Shown: positions 31,722-40,466 of the stretch, piece after piece
How the letters are laid out: the number at the start of each line of letters is the position of its first letter
Numbering within the stretch: position 1 is the stretch's first letter
From: Herbiconiux aconitum
GTDB taxonomy: Bacteria; Actinomycetota; Actinomycetes; Actinomycetales; Microbacteriaceae
NCBI RefSeq assembly: GCF_024979235.1
Contig: NZ_JANLCM010000002.1
Span: 868,001-932,000 of the forward strand
Reading direction: 5' to 3'
Length of the DNA stretch: 64,000 nt
The notes under the pieces: generated by a model
What the model was told of the DNA's origin: nothing
The model's database searches: none
The model's input: the letters and a program-made list of their open reading frames with translations, nothing else
Program-made: the position numbers and the translations under genes

Positions 31722-34448
31722 GTGACTGTCAACGACCAGGACCCCTACTCGGCGGGCCATATCGACTCCGATCCCGACGAGACCGCCGAGTGGAACGAAT
31801 CCCTCGATGCACTCGTCGAAGCCCGCGGTCACGGCCGAGCGCGCGACATCATGCTCAGTCTGCTGAAGCGCTCGAAGGAACTGCACCTCGGCGTGCCGAT
31901 GGTGCCGACGACCGACTACATCAACACCATCGCTCCCGAGAACGAACCCGAATTCCCGGGCGACGAGTCGCTCGAGCGCAAGTACCGCGCCTGGATCCGC
32001 TGGAACGCCGCGATGCTGGTGCACCGCGCCCAGCGCCCCGGCATCGCGGTCGGCGGCCACATCTCGACCTATGCGTCGAGCGCCGCACTCTACGAAGTGG
32101 GCTTCAACCATTTCTTCCGCGGCCAGGACCACCCGGGCGGTGGCGACCAGATCTTCATCCAGGGCCACGCCTCCCCCGGCACCTACGCGCGGGCGTTCCT
32201 CGAGGGCCGGCTCTCCGCCGACCAGCTCGACGGCTTCCGCCAGGAGAAGTCGCACTCAGGCGGCGGACTCAGCTCCTACCCGCACCCGCGCCTCATGCCC
32301 GAGTTCTGGCAGTTCCCCACGGTCTCGATGGGTCTCGGCCCGATCAACGCGATCTACCAGGCGCAGCTCAACAAGTACCTCACGAACCGCGGCATCAAGG
32401 ATGCGTCCGACCAGCAGGTCTGGGCCTTCCTCGGCGACGGCGAGATGGACGAGGTGGAGAGCCGCGGCCAGCTGCAGGTGGCCGCGAACGACGGCCTCGA
32501 CAACCTCAACTTCGTGATCAACTGCAACCTCCAGCGCCTCGACGGCCCGGTGCGCGGCAACGGCAAGATCATCCAGGAGCTCGAGAGCTTCTTCCGCGGC
32601 GCGGGCTGGAACGTCATCAAGGTCGTCTGGGGCCGTGAATGGGACGACCTGCTCTCCCGCGACACCGACGGCGCCCTGCTGAACCTCATGAACACGGTTC
32701 CGGACGGCGACTTCCAGACCTACAAGGCCGAGTCGGGCGCCTACGTTCGCGAGAACTTCTTCGGCCGCGATCCCCGCGCCCTCGAACTCGTCAAGGACTA
32801 CTCCGACGACGACATCTGGAACCTCAAGCGCGGTGGCCACGACTACCGCAAGGTCTACGCGGCCTTCAAGGCGGCAAGCGAGCACAAGGGTCAGCCCACC
32901 GTCATCCTGGCGCACACCATCAAGGGCTACGGCCTCGGGCCATCGTTCGAGGGTCGCAACGCGACCCACCAGATGAAGAAGATGACGCTCGACAACCTGA
33001 AGACCTTCCGCGACGAGATGCACATCCCGATCACGGATGCGCAGCTCGAGGAGAACCCCTACCTCCCGCCCTATTACAACCCGGGCGAGAACGACGAGGC
33101 CATCCAGTACATGCACGAGCGTCGTCGGGAGCTCGGCGGCTACCTGCCCGAGCGCCGCACGAAGCACACGGCCATCACGCTGCCCGACGACTCGGCCTAC
33201 CAGACCCTCAAGAAGGGCTCCGGTCACCAGGAGATCGCCACCACCATGGCCTTCGTGCGTCTTCTGAAAGACCTCACCCGCTCGAAGGACTTCGGCAACC
33301 GGGTGGTGCCGATCATCCCCGACGAGGCACGCACCTTCGGCATGGACGCGTTCTTCCCGTCGAACAAGATCTACAACCCCAAGGGCCAGACCTACACCTC
33401 CGTCGACCGGGAACTGCTCCTGGCCTACAAGGAGAGCCCGCAGGGTCAGATCATCCACGTCGGCATCAACGAGGCCGGTGCGCTGGCGTCGTTCACCGCG
33501 GTCGGCACGTCGTATTCGACGCAGGGCGAGCCCCTCATCCCGATCTACGTGTTCTACTCCATGTTCGGCTTCCAGCGAACGGGCGACGCCCTGTGGGCGG
33601 CGGGCGACCAGATGGCGCGCGGCTTCGTGATCGGCGCCACCGCCGGTCGCACGACGCTCACCGGCGAGGGCCTCCAGCACGCCGACGGTCACTCGCTGCT
33701 GCTCGCCTCGACCAACCCGGCGGTCGTGAGCTACGACCCCGCCTACGGCTACGAGATGAACCACATCGTGCGGGCCGGGCTCGACCGGATGTACGGCGGC
33801 ACGCATCCCGACCCCAACGTCATGTACTACATCACCGTGTACAACGAGCCGCACGTGCAGCCGGCCGAGCCCGAAGGTCTCGACGTCGACGGATTGGTGC
33901 GCGGCATCTACCGGCTCAAGGGCGGAACGATCGAGGGCCCGAAGGCCCAGATCCTCTCCTCCGGGGTCGCGGTGCCGTGGGCGCTCGAGGCGCAGGAACT
34001 GCTCGCGAACGACTGGGGGGTGTCGGCGGATGTCTGGTCGGTCACCTCGTGGACCGAGCTCCGCCGCGACGGCCTGAAGGCAGAGGAGCACAACTTCCTG
34101 CACCCGACCGAGGAGCGCCATGTGCCCTACCTCACCCAGAAGCTGCAGGATGCGCCCGGCCCCTTCGTGGCGGTCACCGACTACATGCACGCGGTGTCCG
34201 ACCAGATCCGGCAGTTCGTGCCCGGGGAATACGCGACCCTCGGAGCCGATGACTTCGGCTTCTCGGACACGCGTCCCGCCGCCCGCCGCTTCTTCAAGAT
34301 CGACGGACCCTCGGTCGTGGTGCGCGTGCTCGAGCAGCTCGCAGCGCGCGGCGAGGTCGATCAGAACGCGCCGAGCTGGGCCATCGAGAAGTACCGCCTT
34401 TACGACGTGACGGCCGGAACCTCCGGTACGGCAGGCGGCGAGAGCTGA
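31722..34448 (+). CDS. aceE: Pyruvate dehydrogenase E1 component, homodimeric
   Basis: A 908-residue thiamine-diphosphate enzyme that decarboxylates pyruvate and transfers the acetyl group to lipoyl-E2. The N-terminal domain has [20 protein letters not shown] and the cofactor-binding [14 protein letters not shown] followed by [16 protein letters not shown]. The middle domain contains [14 protein letters not shown] and the [14 protein letters not shown] region. Length is typical of AceE. It follows a GTG start after AAAGG. No E2 or E3 gene is adjacent, but lpd and an E2 gene lie at 7.7-10.7 kb. The fasR gene begins 58 bases downstream, so carbon entry and fatty acid synthesis are physically linked. 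Confidence 0.97.
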   Translation: MTVNDQDPYSAGHIDSDPDETAEWNESLDALVEARGHGRARDIMLSLLKRSKELHLGVPMVPTTDYINTIAPENEPEFPGDESLERKYRAWIRWNAAMLVHRAQRPGIAVGGHISTYASSAALYEVGFNHFFRGQDHPGGGDQIFIQGHASPGTYARAFLEGRLSADQLDGFRQEKSHSGGGLSSYPHPRLMPEFWQFPTVSMGLGPINAIYQAQLNKYLTNRGIKDASDQQVWAFLGDGEMDEVESRGQLQVAANDGLDNLNFVINCNLQRLDGPVRGNGKIIQELESFFRGAGWNVIKVVWGREWDDLLSRDTDGALLNLMNTVPDGDFQTYKAESGAYVRENFFGRDPRALELVKDYSDDDIWNLKRGGHDYRKVYAAFKAASEHKGQPTVILAHTIKGYGLGPSFEGRNATHQMKKMTLDNLKTFRDEMHIPITDAQLEENPYLPPYYNPGENDEAIQYMHERRRELGGYLPERRTKHTAITLPDDSAYQTLKKGSGHQEIATTMAFVRLLKDLTRSKDFGNRVVPIIPDEARTFGMDAFFPSNKIYNPKGQTYTSVDRELLLAYKESPQGQIIHVGINEAGALASFTAVGTSYSTQGEPLIPIYVFYSMFGFQRTGDALWAAGDQMARGFVIGATAGRTTLTGEGLQHADGHSLLLASTNPAVVSYDPAYGYEMNHIVRAGLDRMYGGTHPDPNVMYYITVYNEPHVQPAEPEGLDVDGLVRGIYRLKGGTIEGPKAQILSSGVAVPWALEAQELLANDWGVSADVWSVTSWTELRRDGLKAEEHNFLHPTEERHVPYLTQKLQDAPGPFVAVTDYMHAVSDQIRQFVPGEYATLGADDFGFSDTRPAARRFFKIDGPSVVVRVLEQLAARGEVDQNAPSWAIEKYRLYDVTAGTSGTAGGES

Positions 34449-34506
34449 TCCGAGCGTCGATGAACCCACGATTGATCACGGTCGGCAACGACGCCCCGGA
34501 GGTGTG

Positions 34507-35808
34507 ATGGAACGCACGAAGGCGCAGACCCTCGCGTGGCTTCGCACCATCTCGGGTGAGCTCTCGACCGCGACGATCAAGCGACTCGACCAGACGCTGC
34601 CCTGGTATGGCGACATGCCACCAGGGCGGCGTTCGGCCGTGGGTCTCGTGGCGCAGGCCGGCATCAAGTCGTTCATCCAGTGGTACGACGACCCGACCAC
34701 CACCACCTGGATCGCCGCCGACGTGTTCGGCGCTGCGCCCAGGGAACTCCTCCGCTCGGTCAGCCTGCAGCAGACGCTGCAGCTGATCCGCGTCGTGGTC
34801 GAGGTCGTCGAGGAGCGAGTCGCCGGGGCGGAAGCATCGCTCCGCGAAGCGATCCTGCTGTATTCCCGCGAGATCGCCTTCGCAGCGGCCGACGTCTACG
34901 CCCGGGCCGCCGAAGCCCGCGGCCTCTGGGACGCCCGGCTCGAAGCCCTCGTGGTCGACTCCATCCTGAGCGGCGAGTACGACGACGAGCTGCCCAGCCG
35001 TATCGCTGCTCTCGGCTGGCACGGCCACGGCGAGGTCAGCGTGCTGGTGGGCACCACCCCGCGTCAGCTCGACGTCGATCAGCTGCGCCGCACCGCCCGC
35101 CACCTCAACGCCGACCTGCTGATCGGGGTGCAGGGCGGCCGGCTCGTGCTCGTGATCGGACGCGCGCATCCGGTGAATGGAAATCCGCTCGACGCAGGGA
35201 CGCCGGACGGGGCGACGGATGCGCCGGCAGCGACGTCGGCAGCCGCATCCTCATCGACGCCGGCGCCGGAGAATGCCGGCGTCGTCGACGATGCTCCCGC
35301 GAACGGCAGTGAGCCGATGCTCTCCTTCCTCGACATCGCGAAGCAGCTCGAACCAGGCTTCGGCCCCGGCTTTCTCGTGCTGGGCCACGAGGTGCCGAGC
35401 CTCGTCGAGGCCTCGCGGAGCGCCAAGGCCGCCCTGGCCGGCTTCGCGGTGGCGCGCGCCTGGCGCAACGCCCCGCGCCCGATGCTCGCCGACGACCTGC
35501 TGCCCGAGCGCGCCCTCGCCGGCGATCCGCTCGCCCGCTCCACGCTGGTCAACCGGGTCTACCGCCCATTGCAAGACCAGTCGCCCGAGCTCATGACGAC
35601 GCTCTGGTGCTATCTCGACAACGGCCGCTCCCTCGAAGCCACCGCCCGTGAGCTGTTCGTGCACCCGAACACGGTGCGGTACCGCTTGAAGCGGGTCACC
35701 CAGGTGATCGGGTGGGACGCCACGGGCGCTCGCGAGGCCCTCATCCTGCAATCCGCGCTCATCCTGGGGTCGATGAACGACCACGAGCCCCCCGGGCACC
35801 GCCGCTGA
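34507..35808 (+). CDS. fasR: PucR/CdaR-type regulator, FasR-like
   Basis: A 433-residue transcription factor. The N-terminal and central parts are helical with a GGDEF-like CdaR fold (about 170-330, interrupted by an Ala/Pro/Ser-rich segment around 220-270). The C-terminus carries the HTH_30 DNA-binding domain (DNGRSLEATARELFVHPN followed by TVRYRLKRV). It lies directly upstream of fabD-fabH-acpP-fabF, as does FasR, the activator of these genes in Streptomyces coelicolor. It is therefore probably the fatty acid synthesis activator here. ATG 34507 follows CGGAGGTGTG; GTG 34504 is the alternative. This is not the TetR-type FasR of Corynebacterium. Confidence 0.88.
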   Translation: MERTKAQTLAWLRTISGELSTATIKRLDQTLPWYGDMPPGRRSAVGLVAQAGIKSFIQWYDDPTTTTWIAADVFGAAPRELLRSVSLQQTLQLIRVVVEVVEERVAGAEASLREAILLYSREIAFAAADVYARAAEARGLWDARLEALVVDSILSGEYDDELPSRIAALGWHGHGEVSVLVGTTPRQLDVDQLRRTARHLNADLLIGVQGGRLVLVIGRAHPVNGNPLDAGTPDGATDAPAATSAAASSSTPAPENAGVVDDAPANGSEPMLSFLDIAKQLEPGFGPGFLVLGHEVPSLVEASRSAKAALAGFAVARAWRNAPRPMLADDLLPERALAGDPLARSTLVNRVYRPLQDQSPELMTTLWCYLDNGRSLEATARELFVHPNTVRYRLKRVTQVIGWDATGAREALILQSALILGSMNDHEPPGHRR

Positions 35809-35838
35809 GCCTGGCGCGGTCTTGTCGGGCTTCGACAA

Positions 35839-35860
35839 CGAATCTCCGAATCTCTTGACC
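35839..35860 (+). promoter_or_regulatory. Tandem repeat and -35-like sequence before fabD
   Basis: CGAATCTC occurs twice head to tail (35839-35846, 35847-35854) and runs straight into TTGACC (35855-35860). It is the only repeated motif in the 96-base gap between fasR and fabD, making it a candidate FasR-binding site. No clear -10 follows at normal spacing. Confidence 0.35.
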
Positions 35861-35904
35861 CCGTTCAACACAACCATCGACCGAACTCTTGGGAGACTGA
35901 AGCA

Positions 35905-36825
35905 ATGATCGTCGTCGTATGTCCTGGACAGGGCTCGCAGACCCCCGGCTTCCTCGCGCCGTGGATCGCCGACCCCGAGTACCGCACCACCGTCGAGGAG
36001 CTCGGCGAAGCCGCCGAGGTCGACCTCGTGACCCACGGCACCGTGAGCGACGCCGACACCATCCGCGACACCGCTGTCGCGCAGCCACTCATCGTGGCAG
36101 CCGGTCTCCTCACACTGAGCGCGTTGTTCGCCGACGGACGCCGTGAGCGGATCGCCGGCATCGCGGGGCACTCGGTGGGCGAGATCACAGCGGCGGTGGG
36201 GGCGGACATCCTGAGCCCCGCCGAGGCGATGCTCTTCGTCGGCGAACGAGGCCGCGCGATGGCGGAGGCTGCGGCTCTCACCAGCACCGGCATGAGCGCC
36301 GTCGTCGGGGGCGACGAGCACGAACTGCTCGCCCTCTTCGACGAGGTGGGCGTGCTTCCGGCGAACTACAACGGCGGTGGCCAGATCGTGGTGGCCGGCG
36401 AGCCGGCGGCCCTCGCTCTGCTCGCCGAGCGCGCCCCGCGCGGCGTGCGGGTCATCCCGCTCCCCGTGGCCGGCGCCTTCCACACCCACTACATGGACTC
36501 CGCGGTCGACCATCTGAAGGCCGTCGCAGCATCGCTCGAGCCCGTCGACCCGACCCTCACGATCTGGACCAACCACGACGGTTCGATCGTCGAGAGCGGC
36601 GACCGATTCCTCGAACTGCTGGTCGGCCAGGTGTCGTCGCCGGTGCGGTGGGATCGCGACATGGCGGCCTTCGAGGCAGCCGGCGTCACCGGCATCATCG
36701 AGGTCGCTCCGGCGGGCGCCCTCACGGGCCTCGCCAAGCGTGCCCTCAAGGGTGTTCCGGCGGTCGCGGTGAAGACACCCGACGATCTGGCTGCCGCCTT
36801 CGACCTCATCGACCAGGTCGCCTGA
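35905..36825 (+). CDS. fabD: Malonyl-CoA:ACP transacylase
   Basis: A 306-residue acyltransferase that moves malonyl from CoA to acyl carrier protein, feeding fatty acid elongation. Motifs are VCPGQGSQTPGF, the nucleophile GHSVGEITAAV (Ser), and the catalytic His in AGAFHTHYMDSA. VVVAGEPAAL and NYNGGGQIV are typical of bacterial FabD. GGGAG lies 10 bases before the ATG. It is the first gene of the fab cluster, with fabH 46 bases downstream. Confidence 0.97.
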   Translation: MIVVVCPGQGSQTPGFLAPWIADPEYRTTVEELGEAAEVDLVTHGTVSDADTIRDTAVAQPLIVAAGLLTLSALFADGRRERIAGIAGHSVGEITAAVGADILSPAEAMLFVGERGRAMAEAAALTSTGMSAVVGGDEHELLALFDEVGVLPANYNGGGQIVVAGEPAALALLAERAPRGVRVIPLPVAGAFHTHYMDSAVDHLKAVAASLEPVDPTLTIWTNHDGSIVESGDRFLELLVGQVSSPVRWDRDMAAFEAAGVTGIIEVAPAGALTGLAKRALKGVPAVAVKTPDDLAAAFDLIDQVA

Positions 36826-36871
36826 GCGACCGACCCGACCCCCTACGCACGGAAGGCATCGCCACAGCGCC

Positions 36872-37876
36872 ATGACCCACGCCCCCCTGAAGCAGGCCAC
36901 CGGCCCGCAGTTCACCCGTATCTACGCGATCGGTGCCGCCCGCGGCGACCTCTCGGTGCCCAACGACGACCTGGTGGGCCCGATCGACTCCTCCGACGAG
37001 TGGATCCGCCAGCGCACCGGCATCATCGAGCGCAAGCGCGCCTCGCACGACGTGTTCGCCGTCGACCTCGCCGAGGCGGCCGCCAAGGAGGCGATCGAGG
37101 GCGCCGGCATCATGCCGTCGCAGATCGGCGCCATCCTGGTGTCCACGATCAGCAACCCCGTCATCACCCCGTCGCTCGCGACCCAGGTGGCCGAGCGGAT
37201 CGACGCCCCGTTCGCCGCCGCCTACGACATCAGCGCGGCCTGCGCCGGCTACGCCTACGGCATCGGACAGGCCGACTCGCTCATCCGTGCGGGCATGGCC
37301 GAGTACGTTCTCGTGATCGGGGCCGAGAAGCTCTCCGAGTACGTGAACCCGGCCGACCGCTCCATCTCCTTCCTCCTCGGCGACGGCGCCGGGGCGGCGG
37401 TCGTGGGCCCCAGCGATTTCGCGGGCATCTCCCCCACCATCTGGGGCTCGGATGCGACCAAGCGCGACGAGATCCACATGACCGGCACGAGCATCCAGTT
37501 CCGCGACCAGGAGACCGAGTGGCCGACGCTCTGGCAGAACGGCCAGGTCGTGTTCCGCTGGGCGGTATGGGAGATGGTGAAGGTCGCCAAGGAGGCGCTC
37601 GACGCAGCCGGCGTCACGGTCGACGACCTCGCCGCGTTCATCCCGCACCAGGCCAACATGCGCATCATCGACGAGTTCGCGAAGCAGCTGAAGCTGCCCG
37701 AGACCGTCGCGATCGGCCGCGACATCGAGACCACAGGAAACACCTCGGCCGCCTCGATCCCGCTCGCCACCCACCGGCTGCTGGCCGAGGATCCGTCACT
37801 CTCGGGCGGTCTCGCCCTGCAGATCGGCTTCGGCGCGGGCCTCGTGTACGGCGCCCAGGTCGTGGTGCTGCCTTAG
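36872..37876 (+). CDS. fabH: 3-oxoacyl-ACP synthase III
   Basis: A 334-residue condensing enzyme that starts fatty acid synthesis by joining an acyl-CoA to malonyl-ACP. The catalytic Cys is in DISAACAGYAYGI, His in FIPHQANMRI and Asn in TTGNTSAASIPL. FabH decides the primer; in anteiso/iso-rich Microbacteriaceae this is usually a branched acyl-CoA (family knowledge). It is in the same direction as fabD and acpP. No strong ribosome site precedes ATG 36872 at normal spacing. Confidence 0.96.
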   Translation: MTHAPLKQATGPQFTRIYAIGAARGDLSVPNDDLVGPIDSSDEWIRQRTGIIERKRASHDVFAVDLAEAAAKEAIEGAGIMPSQIGAILVSTISNPVITPSLATQVAERIDAPFAAAYDISAACAGYAYGIGQADSLIRAGMAEYVLVIGAEKLSEYVNPADRSISFLLGDGAGAAVVGPSDFAGISPTIWGSDATKRDEIHMTGTSIQFRDQETEWPTLWQNGQVVFRWAVWEMVKVAKEALDAAGVTVDDLAAFIPHQANMRIIDEFAKQLKLPETVAIGRDIETTGNTSAASIPLATHRLLAEDPSLSGGLALQIGFGAGLVYGAQVVVLP

Positions 37877-37894
37877 ACATCCCTCTGGCCTGAC

Positions 37895-37900
37895 TAAACT
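37895..37900 (+). promoter_or_regulatory. Candidate acpP -10 element
   Basis: TAAACT in the 60-base gap between fabH and acpP, with a leader of about 30 bases that includes AAGGAG. It would give acpP an extra promoter, in keeping with the high level of acyl carrier protein needed. Confidence 0.4.
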
Positions 37901-37936
37901 AAGTCTCGGTCAAACGACACCCCCAAGGAGAGAACA

Positions 37937-38185
37937 ATGGCATTGTCCACCGAAGAAGTACTGGCCGGACTGGCTGAGCTCATCAACGACGAGACCGGCA
38001 TCGCGACCGACACTGTCGAGCTGGACAAGTCCTTCACCGACGATCTCGACATCGACTCCATCTCGATGATGACGATCGTCGTCAACGCCGAAGAGAAGTT
38101 CGACGTCAAGATCCCCGACGAAGAGGTCAAGAACCTCAAGACCGTCGGCGACGCCGTGACCTTCATCGTCTCGGCACAGGGCTAG
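37937..38185 (+). CDS. acpP: Acyl carrier protein
   Basis: An 82-residue acidic four-helix protein that carries growing acyl chains on a phosphopantetheine arm. The attachment Ser is in DLDIDSISMMT (about residue 40; the usual DSL reads DSI). AAGGAG lies 8 bases before ATG. It sits between fabH and fabF, the normal order in actinobacterial FAS-II clusters. Confidence 0.97.
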   Translation: MALSTEEVLAGLAELINDETGIATDTVELDKSFTDDLDIDSISMMTIVVNAEEKFDVKIPDEEVKNLKTVGDAVTFIVSAQG

Positions 38186-38205
38186 CCCCACCCTCACAAG
38201 CGGCT

Positions 38206-38246
38206 GGTCGGCAGGATTGCGGCCCGAACTCTCAATCCTGTCGACC
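38206..38246 (+). terminator. Stable hairpin between acpP and fabF
   Basis: Fourteen-base arms 38206-38219 and 38233-38246 pair fully apart from one G-U wobble. There is no T run. It probably acts as a partial terminator or 3' stabiliser that raises acpP mRNA above fabF (inference). Confidence 0.5.
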
Positions 38247-38299
38247 GAACTGCGCCATCCCGGCGCGCACTGGACTGACCACCCACAGAAAGTTTTGCC

Positions 38300-39538
38300 A
38301 TGAGCACGAAGAAGATCGTCGTCACCGGTATCGGGGCCACCAGCCCCCTCGGCGGCACCGCAGTCGAGAGCTGGAAGAACCTGCTCGCCGGGCAGTCCGG
38401 TGCCACCACCCTCGAGCAGGACTGGGTGGCCGAACTCGAGTTGCCGGTGACCTTCGCGGCTCAGGCCCGTGTTCCCGCCAACGAGGTGCTCGAGCGCATC
38501 GAGACCAAGCGTCTCGACCCGGGCAGCCAATTCGCGCTCATCGCCGCGCGCGACGCGTGGGCGGATGCCGGCTCACCCGACGTGGTTCCGGAGCGCTTCG
38601 GCGTCGACTGGGCCACCGGCATCGGCGGCGTCTGGACGCTGCTGGATGCGTGGGACACGTTGCGCGAGCGCGGCCCGCGCCGCGTGCTGCCGATGACCGT
38701 GCCGATGCTCATGCCGAACGGCCCGGCCGCGGCGATCGAGATGGCGCTGGGCGCTCGGGCCGGTGCACGCACCGTCGTCTCGGCCTGCGCCTCCAGCACC
38801 GAGTCGATCGTGAACGCCTACGACCATCTGCAGGCCGGCTACGCCGACATCATCATCGCAGGCGGCTCGGAGGCGGCCATCCACCCGCTGCCGATCGCCT
38901 CGTTCGCCGCCATGCAGGCTCTCTCCAAGCGCAACGACGACCCGGCCACCGCCTCCCGGCCTTACGATCTCACCCGCGACGGCTTCGTGCTCGGCGAGGG
39001 CGGAGCAGCTCTGGTGCTCGAGACCGAGGAGCACGCGCTCGCCCGCGGCGCGAAGATCTACGCCGAGCTGCTCGGCGGCGCGGTCACGAGCGACGCCTAC
39101 CACATCACTGCTCCCGACCCCGAGGGGTCTGCCGCGGCGCGTGCCATGATCGCGGCCGTGGCCAACGCCGGGTACTCGCTCGACGACGTGCAGCACATCA
39201 ACGCGCACGCCACCTCGACGCCCGTGGGCGACATCGCGGAGTACAAGGCGCTGCTGCACACCTTCGGCGACCGCCTGCACGACATCCCGGTCTCGGCCAC
39301 GAAGGCGTCGACCGGTCACCTCCTGGGTGGCGCTGGAGGCATCGAGGCGATCTTCACGGTGATGGCGCTGCACGACCGCCTCGCCCCGCCGACGATCAAC
39401 CTCTCGGAGCAGGACCCCGACATCCCCCTCGACGTGGTGCGCGAGCCGCGGGCCCTGCCCGCCGGCGACGTCTTGGCGATCTCGAACTCCTTCGGCTTCG
39501 GCGGCCACAACGCGGTAGTGGCCTTCAAAACTGCCTAG
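38300..39538 (+). CDS. fabF: 3-oxoacyl-ACP synthase II
   Basis: A 412-residue condensing enzyme that elongates acyl-ACP with malonyl-ACP. The triad is visible: Cys in VSACASSTESI, His in NAHATSTPVGD and His in KASTGHLLGGAGG. The C-terminal SNSFGFGGHNAVV is typical. It ends the fab cluster and is followed within 3 bases by a copy of the dispersed intergenic repeat. Confidence 0.97.
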   Translation: MSTKKIVVTGIGATSPLGGTAVESWKNLLAGQSGATTLEQDWVAELELPVTFAAQARVPANEVLERIETKRLDPGSQFALIAARDAWADAGSPDVVPERFGVDWATGIGGVWTLLDAWDTLRERGPRRVLPMTVPMLMPNGPAAAIEMALGARAGARTVVSACASSTESIVNAYDHLQAGYADIIIAGGSEAAIHPLPIASFAAMQALSKRNDDPATASRPYDLTRDGFVLGEGGAALVLETEEHALARGAKIYAELLGGAVTSDAYHITAPDPEGSAAARAMIAAVANAGYSLDDVQHINAHATSTPVGDIAEYKALLHTFGDRLHDIPVSATKASTGHLLGGAGGIEAIFTVMALHDRLAPPTINLSEQDPDIPLDVVREPRALPAGDVLAISNSFGFGGHNAVVAFKTA

Positions 39539-39540
39539 CT

Positions 39541-39663
39541 GCCTCGGGGGCCGTGCTGCGCGCGGCCTCCTCGGGCGTCGCCGGTCCTTGCCCGGCGCCG
39601 CGCGACATGTTCACGTGCGGTCGCTGACGCGGCCGCGCGCTCACCCTGGGTCATCGAGTAGGG
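39541..39663 (+). repeat. Dispersed intergenic repeat, copy 4 (full length)
   Basis: Starts 3 bases after the fabF stop. It contains GCCTCGGGGGCCGTGC, TTGCCCGGCGCCGCGCGACA, TGTTC, GGTCGCTGACGCGGCC, CTCACCCTGGGTC and ATCGAGTAGGGCC. These blocks also occur, in the same order, in copy 2 (inverted), and in part in copies 1 and 3. Its position just after a gene suggests a role at transcript ends or a repeat that tolerates such sites. Confidence 0.8.
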
Positions 39664-39696
39664 CCGGTCGCGTTCGCATCCCGCCCCACCTTTGCT

Positions 39697-39770
39697 GAAA
39701 CGACGGAGTGTTCACGCCCCCACGGGCTGACACTCCGTCGTTTGCGCTTTGTGGCCCCAAACTCCGTCGT
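39697..39770. repeat. ACGACGGAG hairpin triad, copy 2
   Basis: GAAACGACGGAG (39697-39708) is followed by CTCCGTCGTTT (39733-39743) and again by CTCCGTCGTT after GTGGCCCCAAA. The last arm reaches the stop codon of the DUF3145 gene, so this element probably terminates that gene. The same triad, with the same GTGG-GCCC spacer, follows copy 1 of the dispersed repeat. Confidence 0.75.
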
Positions 39771-40276
39771 TAGCCGACCCCGCGGTGGAGGTAGATGACC
39801 GGGGACATGTCGCTGGCGTAGCGGAAGGGCTCGAGCTCGTCGTCCCACGCCTGCCCGAGGGCCAGGCGGAGTTCGCGGTGCAGGTCGAGGGCGTTGGTGC
39901 CTGCCGACTCCATGGCGTTGCGGATGCGGTCTTCGGGAATGACGGTGTTGCCCGCGTTGTCGACCTGCGCGTAGAAGATGCCGAGGTCGGGGGTATGCAT
40001 CCAGCGACCTCCGTCGGTGCCGTCGCTCGCGTCTTCGGTGACCTCGTAGCGCAGGTGCTCCCAGCCGCGCAACGCCGAGGCGATGGCAGCTCCCGTGCCG
40101 GGCGCGCCCTCCCAGAAGAAGTCGGCTCGCTGCGATCCGCGTAACACCGGCTGCTCGATCCAGTCGAAGTTCACTGCACGACCGATAGCGCGACCTGCAG
40201 CCCACTCGATGTGTGGGCAGAGCGCGCGAGGGGCGGAGTGGACGTAGACCACCCCGCGAGCAACGGTTGCCGCCAT
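39770..40276 (-). CDS. DUF3145 family protein
   Basis: A 168-residue soluble protein (GVVYVHSAPRALCPHIEWA, LHRELRLALGQAWDDELEPF, MSPVIYLHRGVG). DUF3145 is restricted to actinobacteria and is often found next to the FAS-II genes, as here, but it has no established function. ATG 40276 follows GGAGAGAAAA at good spacing; an earlier start adds four residues. It converges on fabF and faces away from the PadR gene. Confidence 0.9.
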   Translation of the reverse strand: MAATVARGVVYVHSAPRALCPHIEWAAGRAIGRAVNFDWIEQPVLRGSQRADFFWEGAPGTGAAIASALRGWEHLRYEVTEDASDGTDGGRWMHTPDLGIFYAQVDNAGNTVIPEDRIRNAMESAGTNALDLHRELRLALGQAWDDELEPFRYASDMSPVIYLHRGVG

Positions 40277-40421
40277 TTTTCTCTCCATTCGTGAGGTACG
40301 TCTTCCCCAACGACCTGTGAACGGATTCGAACGGCGCCTGTATGCAGTTGTGCTCTCATCATGCCAGAGCGTTCGAGCGAATCACAACCGTGTAATGCGC
40401 GGTTCGCGAACTGCTCAGACC

Positions 40422-40427
40422 TATACT
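40422..40427 (+). promoter_or_regulatory. PadR gene -10 and nearby palindrome
   Basis: TATACT is the best -10 hexamer in this divergent gap; the leader would be about 33 bases. A perfect palindrome GTTCGCGAAC lies just upstream at 40402-40411 and could be an autoregulatory operator. Confidence 0.45.
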
Positions 40428-40466
40428 GAGCGAGCAATTCCACTGCACCACGGGAAGGACGGCCCG

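Noticed and set aside
32256..34469. 737-residue frame antisense to aceE
   Set aside because: aceE is unmistakable, and the antisense frame is a GC-rich shadow without recognisable features.
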